DNA of 64,000 bases. Source: Clostridium paridis (GTDB taxonomy: Bacteria; Bacillota; Clostridia; Clostridiales; Clostridiaceae). Positions 55,310 through 63,252 of this stretch are shown piece after piece (the first letter of the stretch is position 1; each line of letters begins with the position of its first letter). A program made the position numbers and the translations under genes. The DNA lies in NCBI RefSeq assembly GCF_016765615.1, contig NZ_JAESWA010000010.1, positions 1-64,000 on the forward strand, given 5' to 3'. The notes under the pieces are model-generated. The model did no database searches. It had not been told where the DNA came from and saw nothing but the letters and a program-made list of their open reading frames with translations.

Positions 55310-56470
55310 ATGTGTGGAGAGTGTGAAAAAAACGTATTAAGATTTGAAACGACAGCAGTACATGGAGATAAAGGATTTGATCCACTAACAGGGTCAATAA
55401 GTTTTCCAATTTATCAAACAGCTACCTTTAAACATGGTGGTTTAAATGAAAGTACTGGATATGATTACTCTAGGCTTCAGAATCCAACGAGAGAAGAAGT
55501 AGAGAGTACGGTTGCTAAGTTAGAAGGAGCTAAATGGGGCATAGGTTTTTCTACAGGGGTAGCAGCCATAACTGCAATAATTAATTTGTTTAAGGCAGGA
55601 GATCATATTATAGTTTCAGATGATTTATATGGAGGTACCTTTAGGCTATTTAGAGATATTTATGAACCATTTGGAATTCAACATACATTTGTTGATACTA
55701 CAGATCTAAAGGATGTAATAAATAATATAAAAGAAAATACTAAAGCAATTTTTATTGAAACTCCATCAAATCCTATGATGAAGGTTGCTGATATAAAAGC
55801 TATAGTTGAAATAGCAAAAGAAAAGGGACTTAAGGTAATAGTAGATAATACGTTTTTAACGCCATATTTCCAAAAACCATTAAGCTTAGGTGCTGATATT
55901 GTAGTTCATAGTGGAACTAAATTTTTAGGAGGACACAATGATACATTAGCAGGCTTCATAGCTACTAATGATGAGGAGATAGATGAGAAACTAAGATTTT
56001 ATCATAAATCTACAGGTGCAACATTATCACCATTTGATTCATGGCTTTTATTAAGAGGTATTAAGACTCTTCATATAAGAATGGAGAAAAGCCAGGAAAA
56101 TGCTATAAAAATCGCAGAATTCTTAAAGAAGCATCCAAAGATAGAAGAGGTATTTTATGTGGGACTCCCAGAATCTAAAGGATATGAAATATCTAAAAAG
56201 CAAGCTACTGGTTTTGGGGCAATGATTTCATTTAAAGTTAAAAATGTTGAGGATGTGGCAAAGGTATTAAAAAAAGTTAAGGTTATAACTTTTGCTGAAA
56301 GCTTAGGGGGAGTAGAAAGCTTGATTACATATCCTCAAACTCAGACACATGCAGAGGTTCCAGATGAGATAAAAGAAAAGCTTGGGGTAACAAAAACACT
56401 TCTTAGACTTTCAGTTGGAATTGAGAATGTTAATGATTTAATTGAAGATTTAGAATATGCATTGGGGTGA
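55310..56470 (+). CDS. Trans-sulfuration PLP enzyme (cystathionine gamma-synthase-like)
   Basis: A 386-residue Cys/Met-metabolism PLP enzyme. The N-terminus (MCGECEKNVLRFETTAVHGD) leads into FPIYQTATFKH and YDYSRLQNPTREEVE, the substrate and phosphate loops. The PLP lysine lies in VVHSGTKFLGGHND (about residue 204). It ends ETLLRLSVGIENVNDLIED-like. The start is the ATG after AAGGGGGC, downstream of the S-box terminator; the longer frame runs back through the terminator and is rejected. Distinguishing synthase, O-acetylhomoserine sulfhydrylase or beta/gamma-lyase needs phylogeny. SAM-riboswitch control supports a methionine/cysteine role. Confidence 0.88.
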   Translation: MCGECEKNVLRFETTAVHGDKGFDPLTGSISFPIYQTATFKHGGLNESTGYDYSRLQNPTREEVESTVAKLEGAKWGIGFSTGVAAITAIINLFKAGDHIIVSDDLYGGTFRLFRDIYEPFGIQHTFVDTTDLKDVINNIKENTKAIFIETPSNPMMKVADIKAIVEIAKEKGLKVIVDNTFLTPYFQKPLSLGADIVVHSGTKFLGGHNDTLAGFIATNDEEIDEKLRFYHKSTGATLSPFDSWLLLRGIKTLHIRMEKSQENAIKIAEFLKKHPKIEEVFYVGLPESKGYEISKKQATGFGAMISFKVKNVEDVAKVLKKVKVITFAESLGGVESLITYPQTQTHAEVPDEIKEKLGVTKTLLRLSVGIENVNDLIEDLEYALG

Positions 56471-56475
56471 TATAA

Positions 56476-57609
56476 ATGAGATTTGGAACAAAATTAATTC
56501 ATAATGGCAACGAAATAGATGAAGAAACTGGGGCATTAAGTATACCAATATATCAAGCATCAACTTACCATCAAAGAGATATCGACAACTTTGGGAAATA
56601 TGATTATTCAAGAAGTGGAAATCCTACAAGAGAAGCTTTAGAAAACACTATAGCACAGCTTGAAAATGGATATAGAGGATTTGCCTTTTCATCTGGAATG
56701 GCAGCTACTTCATCAGTTTTATCAATATTCTCAGCAGGAGATCACATAGTAATTTGTGAAGATGTTTATGGGGGGACTTATAGAATAACTACAAAAGTAT
56801 TAAGCAGATTCAATATAGAATTTACTTTTGTAGATGCTTCTAATGTAGATAATATAAGAAAGGCAATTAAAGACAACACAAAAGCAATATTTTTAGAAAC
56901 GCCTTCTAATCCATTGTTAAAGATAACTGATTTAAAGGGAGCTATATCTATAGCAAAAGAAAAGGACATACTTGTTATAGTAGATAATACTTTTATGTCA
57001 CCATATCTTCAAAAACCTTTAGACTTAGGAGCAGATATTGTGGTACATAGTGCAACTAAGTTTATAGGCGGGCATAGTGATGTAGTTGGTGGTTTAGCAG
57101 TAGCAAAAAATAAGGAGTTAGCAGATAGAATATATGCAATTCAAAATTCTTTCGGGGCTATATTAGGACCACAAGATTGCTGGCTATTACTTAGAGGAAT
57201 TAAAACTTTAAAGATAAGATTAGATGTTCATCAAGAAACAGCTGGTAAATTAGCTAAGTGGTTAAGGGAAAAGGAACAAGTTGAAGAGGTTTATTATCCA
57301 GGAATAGAAGGACATCCAGGAAGAGAAATACACTTTTCTCAAGCATCAGGAGCAGGGGCAGTGCTTTCTTTTAAGTTTAAGACTTTAGAACAAACAAAAT
57401 ATTTCTTAAATAATATTGAAAATGCAGCTTTTGCAGTATCATTAGGAGGAGTAGAAACTATAGTTTCATATCCAGCTAAGATGTCTCATGCAGCAATTCC
57501 AAGAGAAGAAAGAGAAGCACTTGGAGTAAGCGATACATTAATTAGAGTATCAGTCGGACTTGAAGAATTTGAAGATTTAGTTGAAAGTTTTAGTAAAGCT
57601 ATAATATAA
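56476..57609 (+). CDS. mccB: Cystathionine gamma-lyase / homocysteine-lyase-like PLP enzyme
   Basis: A 377-residue paralogue of the preceding gene. Motifs: IPIYQASTYHQRD, YDYSRSGNPTREALE, FSSGMAATSS and the PLP lysine in VVHSATKFIGGHSD (about residue 197), ending LIRVSVGLEEFEDLVES. The pattern is close to MccB/MetC-type cystathionine lyases of Firmicutes. It starts six bases after the stop of the first enzyme with GGGGTGAT overlapping that stop, so both lie under the S-box. Together they could interconvert cysteine and homocysteine through cystathionine. The exact reaction is inferred. Confidence 0.85.
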   Translation: MRFGTKLIHNGNEIDEETGALSIPIYQASTYHQRDIDNFGKYDYSRSGNPTREALENTIAQLENGYRGFAFSSGMAATSSVLSIFSAGDHIVICEDVYGGTYRITTKVLSRFNIEFTFVDASNVDNIRKAIKDNTKAIFLETPSNPLLKITDLKGAISIAKEKDILVIVDNTFMSPYLQKPLDLGADIVVHSATKFIGGHSDVVGGLAVAKNKELADRIYAIQNSFGAILGPQDCWLLLRGIKTLKIRLDVHQETAGKLAKWLREKEQVEEVYYPGIEGHPGREIHFSQASGAGAVLSFKFKTLEQTKYFLNNIENAAFAVSLGGVETIVSYPAKMSHAAIPREEREALGVSDTLIRVSVGLEEFEDLVESFSKAII

Positions 57610-57630
57610 TCTAAGTTATGATAAAATACT

Positions 57631-57669
57631 AAAAACAGAGATTCAATAAAATTTGAGTCTCTGTTTTTA
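57631..57669 (+). terminator. Terminator of the S-box operon
   Basis: AAAAACAGAGA pairs with TCTCTGTTTTT around a 16-base partly paired loop, 22 bases after the mccB stop. Confidence 0.88.
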
Positions 57670-57706
57670 GGCTTATTATAGATCAAACATATGAAGGAGA
57701 ATATAT

Positions 57707-59140
57707 ATGGAGCAAACAAATAATGCAGTATATAAGAGACGATGGACGATATTATTTACTACAGTGCTACTAACTTTTATGTCAACGTTAGATAGTAGTA
57801 TTGTAAATGTTGCATTGCCAGTTATGGCTAAAAAATTATCAGTTAGTATGGCATCAATTGGATGGGTTGTATCAAGTTATTTAATAATTATTGTAGGAAC
57901 TATTTTAATATTTGGAAGGCTTGGAGACATCAAAGGTAAAACTAAGATGTTTAAAATAGGAATAGTGATTTTTACCGCTGGATCATTACTATGTGGTTTA
58001 GCTAATTCTTTAGTGATGCTTGTAATAGCGAGAGTTATTCAAGCAATAGGAGCAGCAGGAACAATGGCAACAAATCAAGGAATAATTACTCACGTATTCC
58101 CTGCGAGTGAAAGAGGAAGAGCACTTGGACTTAATGGAACCTTTGTTGCATTAGGCTCTATGGCTGGTCCACCTTTAGGTGGATTTATAGTATCTGCATT
58201 TAGTTGGGAATATATATTTTTAATAAATGTTCCTATAGGAATAATAGCATTCATTATGGCAATGAATACTTTACCTAAGGCATCTGAAGTTGTTGATGAA
58301 CCTTTAGACATTAAAGGAGCATTATTATTTGCGATTTCAATAATTTCATTATTTGGAGCATTAGTTCAAGGACAAGAAATTGGATATGATAATAAGTTCA
58401 TAATAGGCGGATTTATTATAGCCTTAGTATCTTTTATTATTTTTATTTATGCAGAACGAAGAATATCTGTACCACTTTTACATATGGAACTCTTTAGTAA
58501 TAAGTTGTTTTCATTAAGTGTGTTCTGTGCATTTATTTCTTTTGTAGCTATTGGCTCTTCTAATATAATACTTCCATTCTATTTACAGGATGTTATGAAG
58601 CTTACACCGTCATTTACAGGAATACTTATGATGGTATCGCCTATAATATTAGCTGTTGTAGCTCCGATGAGTGGATATTTATCAGATAAAATAGGATCTG
58701 AAGTACTAACTTTTATAGGCTTAATATTAACAAGTATAGGGTTATTCTTAATTGGAACCTTAAATCAATATTCAGCGGTAGCCTTATTAATAATGTTTAT
58801 AGCTATTATGACCTTGGGAAATGGTATGTTCCAATCACCTAATAATTCATTGGTTATGTCCACAGTGCCTAAGCATAAACTAGGAATCGCAGGAAGTATA
58901 AATGCCCTAGTAAGAAATTTAGGTATGGTATTTGGAGTGTCCTTATCAACAACACTTTTATATAACAGAATGAGTGCAAAGATAGGATATCATGTTACTA
59001 GCTATGTAAATGGTAGAGATGATGTATTTATATATGGAATGAGATGGGTTTATTATTCAGCAGCAACTATATGTGTTTTGGGTGCAATACTTACGGCATA
59101 TAGACTTTATGGTGCGAAGAAGAGAAAAGCAAATGAATAA
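57707..59140 (+). CDS. MFS transporter, DHA2 (EmrB/QacA-type) family
   Basis: A 477-residue membrane protein with about 14 hydrophobic helices. Motif A-like GRLGDIKGKTKMFKIG follows helix 2 (about 68-83), the helix 1 stretch LTFMSTLDSSIVNVALPVM carries the conserved acidic residue of DHA2 pumps, and motif C-like GTFVALGSMAGPPLGGFI (about 145-162) marks an antiporter. This predicts proton-coupled export of drugs or other amphiphiles; the substrate is unknown. ATG follows GAAGGAG. It sits between two terminators and is monocistronic. No adjacent TetR or MarR regulator is present. Confidence 0.9.
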   Translation: MEQTNNAVYKRRWTILFTTVLLTFMSTLDSSIVNVALPVMAKKLSVSMASIGWVVSSYLIIIVGTILIFGRLGDIKGKTKMFKIGIVIFTAGSLLCGLANSLVMLVIARVIQAIGAAGTMATNQGIITHVFPASERGRALGLNGTFVALGSMAGPPLGGFIVSAFSWEYIFLINVPIGIIAFIMAMNTLPKASEVVDEPLDIKGALLFAISIISLFGALVQGQEIGYDNKFIIGGFIIALVSFIIFIYAERRISVPLLHMELFSNKLFSLSVFCAFISFVAIGSSNIILPFYLQDVMKLTPSFTGILMMVSPIILAVVAPMSGYLSDKIGSEVLTFIGLILTSIGLFLIGTLNQYSAVALLIMFIAIMTLGNGMFQSPNNSLVMSTVPKHKLGIAGSINALVRNLGMVFGVSLSTTLLYNRMSAKIGYHVTSYVNGRDDVFIYGMRWVYYSAATICVLGAILTAYRLYGAKKRKANE

Positions 59141-59146
59141 AACATT

Positions 59147-59177
59147 GAGTTGGATTTTACATAATCCAACTCTTTTT
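59147..59177 (+). terminator. Terminator of MFS gene
   Basis: GAGTTGGATT pairs with AATCCAACTC around TTACAT, followed by TTTTT. Confidence 0.92.
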
Positions 59178-59223
59178 CTATATAGGGTTGTTTTTCTAAA
59201 ATAAAAGGAATATACTTATATTA

Positions 59224-59241
59224 GATACTTTTAAAAGTATC
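59224..59241. promoter_or_regulatory. 18-bp palindromic operator candidate before the ROK gene
   Basis: GATACTTTTAAAAGTATC is a perfect inverted repeat 37 bases before the start of a ROK-type regulator. The position and symmetry fit an autoregulatory operator. Confidence 0.55.
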
Positions 59242-59277
59242 CGACAAAAGTTAAATTTATATTTAGGATGTGTGAGT

Positions 59278-60312
59278 GTGAATAAGTTATCAGGGAATCC
59301 AAAGATAATGAAAGAAGTTAATAGTGGGTTAATAAAACAAGTTTTAAAGGAAAAAACCACTGCAACACGAGCAGAAATTGTTAAATATACAGGAATAAGC
59401 ACAACAACAGTAAGAACATTAATTGAAGAATTAATTATAGATAAAGAAATAGTTAGTGTAGGTTATGACGATTCAAGTGGTGGAAGAAGAGCTGAAAGAT
59501 ATGCTTTAAATTTAAGAAATAGGTTTTCACTATCTTTTTATATGGATGATAGAAATATTAATTATGCAACGTATAATCAATTGGGAGATATTGTAGAGAA
59601 GAAATCAATTAAAGCAGAAGGTAAATCTATATACGAGTTTATAGAAGATATGTTTAAAGTATATAAAATTAAGGCAATAGGAATAGGGGTATCTGGCGTA
59701 GTTAATAAGGGAAACTTTTTTTCTGGGAGAAATCTTAACAATTGGAGTAAATCAAATGTTGGGGAATATCTTTCGGAAAAATATAACATACCAGTTATAC
59801 TTGAAAATGACTTAAATGCTATAGCCCTAGGCTTTAGTATGAATTACATAAAAGAAATGAAGGAAGTAGATATTAATTCCCTAAATCTTGCATATATAAA
59901 TTTCACAAAAATAGGGGTAGGAGCTGGAATAATAGCAAATGGAAAGCTTGTAAGAGGAGAAAATAATTTTGCAGGTGAACTAGGGTTTATACCAATAGGA
60001 ACAGAGGGGCATCTAATAAAGGTATTAAATAATAATCCAGATGACAAAAGTTATGTAAAGATTATTGCTCAGGTTATAGCCACTGTAAATTGTATTATTA
60101 ATCCTGCTTTTATTGTGGTAGGGGGAGATTCTCTTAGAAGAAATCTTATTGAAGATATAAAGGAAGAATGTAAAACCTATGTGCCCAATAATATAAACCC
60201 TAAGATAATAATGTCAGAGGATAGTAGTGATGATTATTTAGATGGAATAGCTTATTTAACTAATGAAGCTATGAATAGTGGTATTAAGCTTATTAAAAAT
60301 GAGATTAAATAA
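59278..60312 (+). CDS. ROK family transcriptional regulator
   Basis: A 344-residue regulator with an N-terminal winged helix-turn-helix (KEKTTATRAEIVKYTGISTTTVRTLIEELI, about 22-51) and a ROK sugar-kinase-like domain (IGIGVSGVVNKGNF near 140, ILENDLNAIALGF near 180, FAGELGFIPIG near 235). The zinc-binding CxCGxxGC loop usual in ROK proteins is absent; the corresponding stretch after FIPIG reads TEGHLIKVLNN, so sugar phosphorylation is unlikely. It starts at GTG eight bases after AGGATG. The likely ligand is a sugar, but no sugar operon is adjacent. HAD and rlmH genes follow. Confidence 0.85.
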   Translation: MNKLSGNPKIMKEVNSGLIKQVLKEKTTATRAEIVKYTGISTTTVRTLIEELIIDKEIVSVGYDDSSGGRRAERYALNLRNRFSLSFYMDDRNINYATYNQLGDIVEKKSIKAEGKSIYEFIEDMFKVYKIKAIGIGVSGVVNKGNFFSGRNLNNWSKSNVGEYLSEKYNIPVILENDLNAIALGFSMNYIKEMKEVDINSLNLAYINFTKIGVGAGIIANGKLVRGENNFAGELGFIPIGTEGHLIKVLNNNPDDKSYVKIIAQVIATVNCIINPAFIVVGGDSLRRNLIEDIKEECKTYVPNNINPKIIMSEDSSDDYLDGIAYLTNEAMNSGIKLIKNEIK

Positions 60313-60330
60313 TATTTATGGAGAAAGTTT

Positions 60331-60954
60331 ATGATTAAGTGGATTATTTTTGATGTAGATGGAACTTTAATAGAAACTGCCTTATCGAATCTTTTAGGCT
60401 TACAAGAAGTTATGAAAGATTTATATGGGAGAGAATACTCAAAAGAAGAGCTAAGATACTTAATGGGAATACCAGGAGATGAGGCATTAAGTAAACTTGG
60501 AGTAAAAGAAGAATTAATCAAAGACACTTGGAAACAGTGGAGTGATAATGTAAAGAAGTATGCAAAATTTAATTATATATTTGATGGAATAGAAGATACC
60601 CTTAGTAAACTAAGCGAAAGATATTTCTTAGGAATAGTAACATCTAAAACTAAAGCGCAATTAGTAGAAGACTTTGTGGATGCGGGTATACTAGAATATT
60701 TTAAAGTATTTATATGTAAGGATGATACAGAAAAACACAAACCCAATCCAGATCCATTATTAAAGTTAATGGAGAAAGCAAATATTCAAGGAGAAGAGGC
60801 AATTTATCTTGGGGATGCTTTGGTAGATTATGAAGCAGCTAGTGCTGCAAGAATGTTGTTTGGGCACTGTAGATATGCAGAGAAAACAGAGGATATTAAA
60901 TGCGAACTTGTATTTAATAAACCAGAGGAAATAACTAATTACTTTCTAAGTTAG
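60331..60954 (+). CDS. HAD family hydrolase (PpaX/phosphoglycolate-phosphatase-like)
   Basis: A 207-residue HAD phosphatase. Motif I IIFDVDGTLIET (about 5-16) has the nucleophile Asp, motif II is TSKTK (about 106), motif III the Lys of KHKPNPDP (about 131) and motif IV YLGDALVDYEAA (about 152). The helical cap (residues about 20-80) is of subclass IA. Substrates in this group range from pyrophosphate to sugar phosphates. It starts 19 bases after the ROK gene, with GGAGAAAG before the ATG, so the two are probably cotranscribed. A terminator follows. Confidence 0.88.
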   Translation: MIKWIIFDVDGTLIETALSNLLGLQEVMKDLYGREYSKEELRYLMGIPGDEALSKLGVKEELIKDTWKQWSDNVKKYAKFNYIFDGIEDTLSKLSERYFLGIVTSKTKAQLVEDFVDAGILEYFKVFICKDDTEKHKPNPDPLLKLMEKANIQGEEAIYLGDALVDYEAASAARMLFGHCRYAEKTEDIKCELVFNKPEEITNYFLS

Positions 60955-61021
60955 CTTATTGTAAGCGTATTAAGGCGTAATAGTATAGGACTAGCGTAAC
61001 TTAAGAGCTTTTAATAATAAG

Positions 61022-61057
61022 GGGTGCTATATCAAGCTTTTGGTATAGCACTCTTTT
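61022..61057 (+). terminator. Terminator of ROK-HAD operon
   Basis: GTGCTATA (61024-61031) pairs with TATAGCAC (61044-61051), then TCTTTTT. Confidence 0.88.
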
Positions 61058-61105
61058 TATTTTAAGATATAATTATTATAGAACTCTATACAAAAGGAGA
61101 ATAAA

Positions 61106-61585
61106 ATGAATATAACAATTATCACAGTTGGAAAATTAAAAGAAAAATATTTAAGAGATGCTATAGATGAATATGCAAAGAGATTATCTAGGTATTGTAA
61201 GCTTGAGATAATAGAACTTCAGGATGAGAAAACTCCTGATAATGCTTCTGAGAAGGAAGAAGAGGCAATTAAGGAAAAGGAAGGGCAAGCAATATTAAAT
61301 AAAATTAAGGATAATATGTTTGTTATAGCTATGGACTTAGCTGGAAAGCAATTAAGCTCAGAAGAATTTTCAGATTACATAGAAAACCAAGGGGTAATGG
61401 GAAACTCAAACATTGCCTTTATAATAGGTGGAAGTCTAGGGATATCAAAAGCTGTTTTAAGTAGAGCTAATTATAAATTATGCTTCTCAAAAATGACATT
61501 TCCTCATCAATTATTTAGAGTTATGCTGCTAGAGCAGATTTATAGAGGATTTAGGATAATGAAGGGTGAACCGTACCATAAGTAA
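61106..61585 (+). CDS. rlmH: 23S rRNA (pseudouridine-1915-N3)-methyltransferase RlmH
   Basis: SPOUT methyltransferase acting on pseudouridine 1915 of 23S rRNA (OrfX in staphylococci). The start MNITIITVGKLKEKYLRDAI, the knot region FIIGGSLGISKAVLSRANYK (about 107-126) and the C-terminus FPHQLFRVMLLEQIYRGFRI ending GEPYHK are all canonical; 159 residues is normal. ATG follows AAAGGAG. The last 21 bases, coding GEPYHK and stop, recur 1.45 kb downstream. This is the gene end that SCC elements use as an attachment site in staphylococci. Confidence 0.97.
   Translation: MNITIITVGKLKEKYLRDAIDEYAKRLSRYCKLEIIELQDEKTPDNASEKEEEAIKEKEGQAILNKIKDNMFVIAMDLAGKQLSSEEFSDYIENQGVMGNSNIAFIIGGSLGISKAVLSRANYKLCFSKMTFPHQLFRVMLLEQIYRGFRIMKGEPYHK
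61565..61585 (+). repeat. Direct repeat, left copy (rlmH 3' end; attachment-site-like)
   Basis: The last 21 bases of rlmH (G-E-P-Y-H-K-stop) match 63014-63034 at 19 of 21 positions. Right after it comes ATGCGGGTTTTTACA, which resembles the TGCGGTTTTT that follows the SCC attachment core behind staphylococcal rlmH. Confidence 0.8.
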
Positions 61586-61734
61586 ATGCGGGTTTTTACA
61601 AACTTTTTTTCACAAGCTTACGTATTATCAGTTTTTAATAGGTATATATTATTTCCTTATAGATTCATTGCTTAATCAGAAAAGCTTCGAGAGTTTATCG
61701 AAACTTAATCCTTCTTTATATTTTTTAAAATTTT

Positions 61735-62024
61735 ATGAAACAATTAAGTGAGAATTATATAAACATGCCAATAGAGGACTCAGTTTCTTTAAAAAAATTA
61801 TATCCTATACAGTTATATGAATCTAATGATCCCACCTTTATGTTTAGCTGCTATGCTGAACCATTGATGTTCATTTCTTATTCTCTTTAAATCCTCGGGA
61901 TGTAGTATATAATGATGGAAAATAACCTAAGATGTGGAATGTTTATATTAGTTTTGAACATACTGGTTACGTTGGTAATCCATCAAAAAATAGTAGTAAA
62001 AGTAGAAAAATAAATGAAATATAA
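61735..62024 (+). pseudogene. Decayed gene of unknown family
   Basis: Three consecutive coding-like pieces in shifted frames: MKQLSENYINMPIEDSVSLK to MFISYSL (61735-61890, no ribosome site), NPRDVVYNDGK (61888-61923), and KMWNVYISFEHTGYVGNPSK ending KINEI (to 62024). Read together they look like one small gene broken by frameshifts and stops. No product is recognised. The remaining DNA of the 61586-62120 gap is A/T-rich and featureless. Confidence 0.35.
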
Positions 62025-62120
62025 ACAACATTAGACTCTATTAATATATAAAGTTATGTCACATTTGAATGAAATAAATCATATAATACACTATACCAAA
62101 GATTTAGGAGGATTAGTGGG

Positions 62121-62780
62121 ATGTCTGATTTAGAAGAAAAAATAAACAAGGTGGAAATGAGTCTGCCAAAGGGAGAAGTAGTGTTTGTTCTTCCGGAAGA
62201 TGTACCTGTAGATTATTCAGAGATTAAAAAGATTGAGAAGCAACAAAAAGGAGCTGATCTTGGTACCTCTAATGGAGTTCCAGCAACAATTTCCTTAGCT
62301 TCTGTAAGCGGAGATTTACTTCAAACTTATAGAACAACTGATGAATTCTCTCTATATATCAATTATGTATCTAGAACCATAGTCCTAAAGGCAGGACATT
62401 TACTTGCAAGGACCTATGACATGAATTTAAATGTAATAGATACTAAGATTGTATCAAAAGTAGTAGTGCCATTAAAGGATTTTATTGCTGCCAGATTTAA
62501 CTTCTTATCCTTACCACCTCAAGACCCAGAAAATGCACCAATGCATGTAAATGAAATATGGGTTGCTGACAAAGCTATTGTTTATAACACAAGAAATGTG
62601 GCAGATATCACGTTTTTAGGGAATAAGGGAGTAAGTCTTGTTACTACAGAGGAAACTGCACTTTTTACAGTTTTGTATCAAAATGGCAAGATTACAGCGA
62701 AGAATGTCTGTACTTTTATGATTGTTTCTACAGAGCGTTTAACCACTTTCTTATATAACGCAATAGATGCTACTTTATAA
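62121..62780 (+). CDS. Protein of unknown function, 219 residues (insert cargo)
   Basis: An intact frame with AGGAGG eight bases before ATG and a perfect terminator after the stop. I do not recognise the family. The product starts MSDLEEKINKVEMSLPKGEV, has no signal peptide or membrane helix, and is rich in alternating hydrophobic/polar stretches (SLYINYVSRTIVLKAGHLLA, KAIVYNTRNVADITFLGNKG) that suggest a beta-rich soluble fold. A single Cys lies near residue 202. It is the only intact gene in the interval between the two rlmH-end repeats. Composition is a little GC-richer than the core genes. Confidence 0.7.
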   Translation: MSDLEEKINKVEMSLPKGEVVFVLPEDVPVDYSEIKKIEKQQKGADLGTSNGVPATISLASVSGDLLQTYRTTDEFSLYINYVSRTIVLKAGHLLARTYDMNLNVIDTKIVSKVVVPLKDFIAARFNFLSLPPQDPENAPMHVNEIWVADKAIVYNTRNVADITFLGNKGVSLVTTEETALFTVLYQNGKITAKNVCTFMIVSTERLTTFLYNAIDATL

Positions 62781-62786
62781 TAAATT

Positions 62787-62818
62787 AAAGATACGCCATG
62801 ATAATACGGCGTATCTTT
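62787..62818 (+). terminator. Terminator of the orphan gene
   Basis: AAAGATACGCC pairs perfectly with GGCGTATCTTT around ATGATAATAC; the 3' arm ends in TTT. It lies six bases after the stop. Confidence 0.85.
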
Positions 62819-63013
62819 GTCATTCATATTCTTCACTAACTAAACTACTAATGAAATAAGAATAGGCAGATCTGTTAACGCCATCAAAATTATTAGTGAA
62901 GAAAGAAGAATGATTTAGGATGAAAAACATGAGAATAACTTATTATAAGTAATAAATTAGTGCTTGTATTTCTTAAATCTTATAAAAATAAAAATCTACG
63001 TTATACCCGTCAC
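62819..63013. other. A/T-rich tail of the insert
   Basis: About 195 bases without a frame or motif except the ACCCG near its right end that mirrors CGGGT at the left end. A short dyad, TTCTTCACTAA (62829-62839) with TTAGTGAAGAA (62892-62902), is present. Confidence 0.4.
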
Positions 63014-63034
63014 GGTGAACCGTATCATAAATAA
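63014..63034 (+). repeat. Direct repeat, right copy (second rlmH tail)
   Basis: GGTGAACCGTATCATAAATA plus A codes GEPYHK and stop like the rlmH end, but with TAT for TAC and AAA for AAG. Both changes are synonymous, suggesting it derives from the rlmH of another strain or species rather than a recent local copy. Confidence 0.8.
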
Positions 63035-63160
63035 CGGAGAGATTTTTATGTGTTTCTATATACCGCGCAAAATGAAAGCCGTTCAATAAGTGAAAATTGT
63101 ACTTGGGAAATTAGGATAAGATTAATGTACGCTTGTTTGAAGGGACTAAAGAATAATTAT
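63035..63160. other. Spacer after the right repeat
   Basis: No supported gene. A 13-codon frame (63048-63089, MCFYIPRKMKAVQ) has a weak CGGAGAG ribosome site; its last residues resemble the start of zinc-type dehydrogenases, so it could be a truncated gene start, but this is speculation. Confidence 0.3.
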
Positions 63161-63209
63161 AAAAATAGCCAGTTAAGGATGAAAGAGTCATTTCTAACTG
63201 GCTATTTTT
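63161..63209. terminator. Bidirectional terminator before the dehydrogenase gene end
   Basis: AAAAATAGCCAGTTA (63161-63175) pairs perfectly with TAACTGGCTATTTTT (63195-63209). On the minus strand it ends the dehydrogenase transcript, with TTTTTATAATTATT behind the stem. Confidence 0.88.
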
Positions 63210-63252
63210 GCTTTCAGGGCATGAGGATGCCCTTATTACCTAGTATGGAGGC

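Larger units (their letters stand above)
61586..63034 (+). mobile_element. Putative SCC-like insertion or remnant at rlmH
   Basis: A 1.45-kb interval bounded on the left by intact rlmH and on the right by a second rlmH tail. It contains a decayed gene, one intact orphan gene with its terminator, and no recombinase. Short inverted CGGGT (61589-61593) and ACCCG (63005-63009) lie 3-4 bases inside each repeat. SCC elements (ccr serine recombinases) insert at this exact gene end in staphylococci and leave such repeats. Without a recombinase this would be a remnant or a non-autonomous element. Confidence 0.5.

Noticed and set aside
61566-61751. 61-codon open frame overlapping the end of rlmH
   Set aside because: It starts inside rlmH without a ribosome site, and composition is that of A/T-rich spacer. 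The DNA is better explained by the insert boundary.
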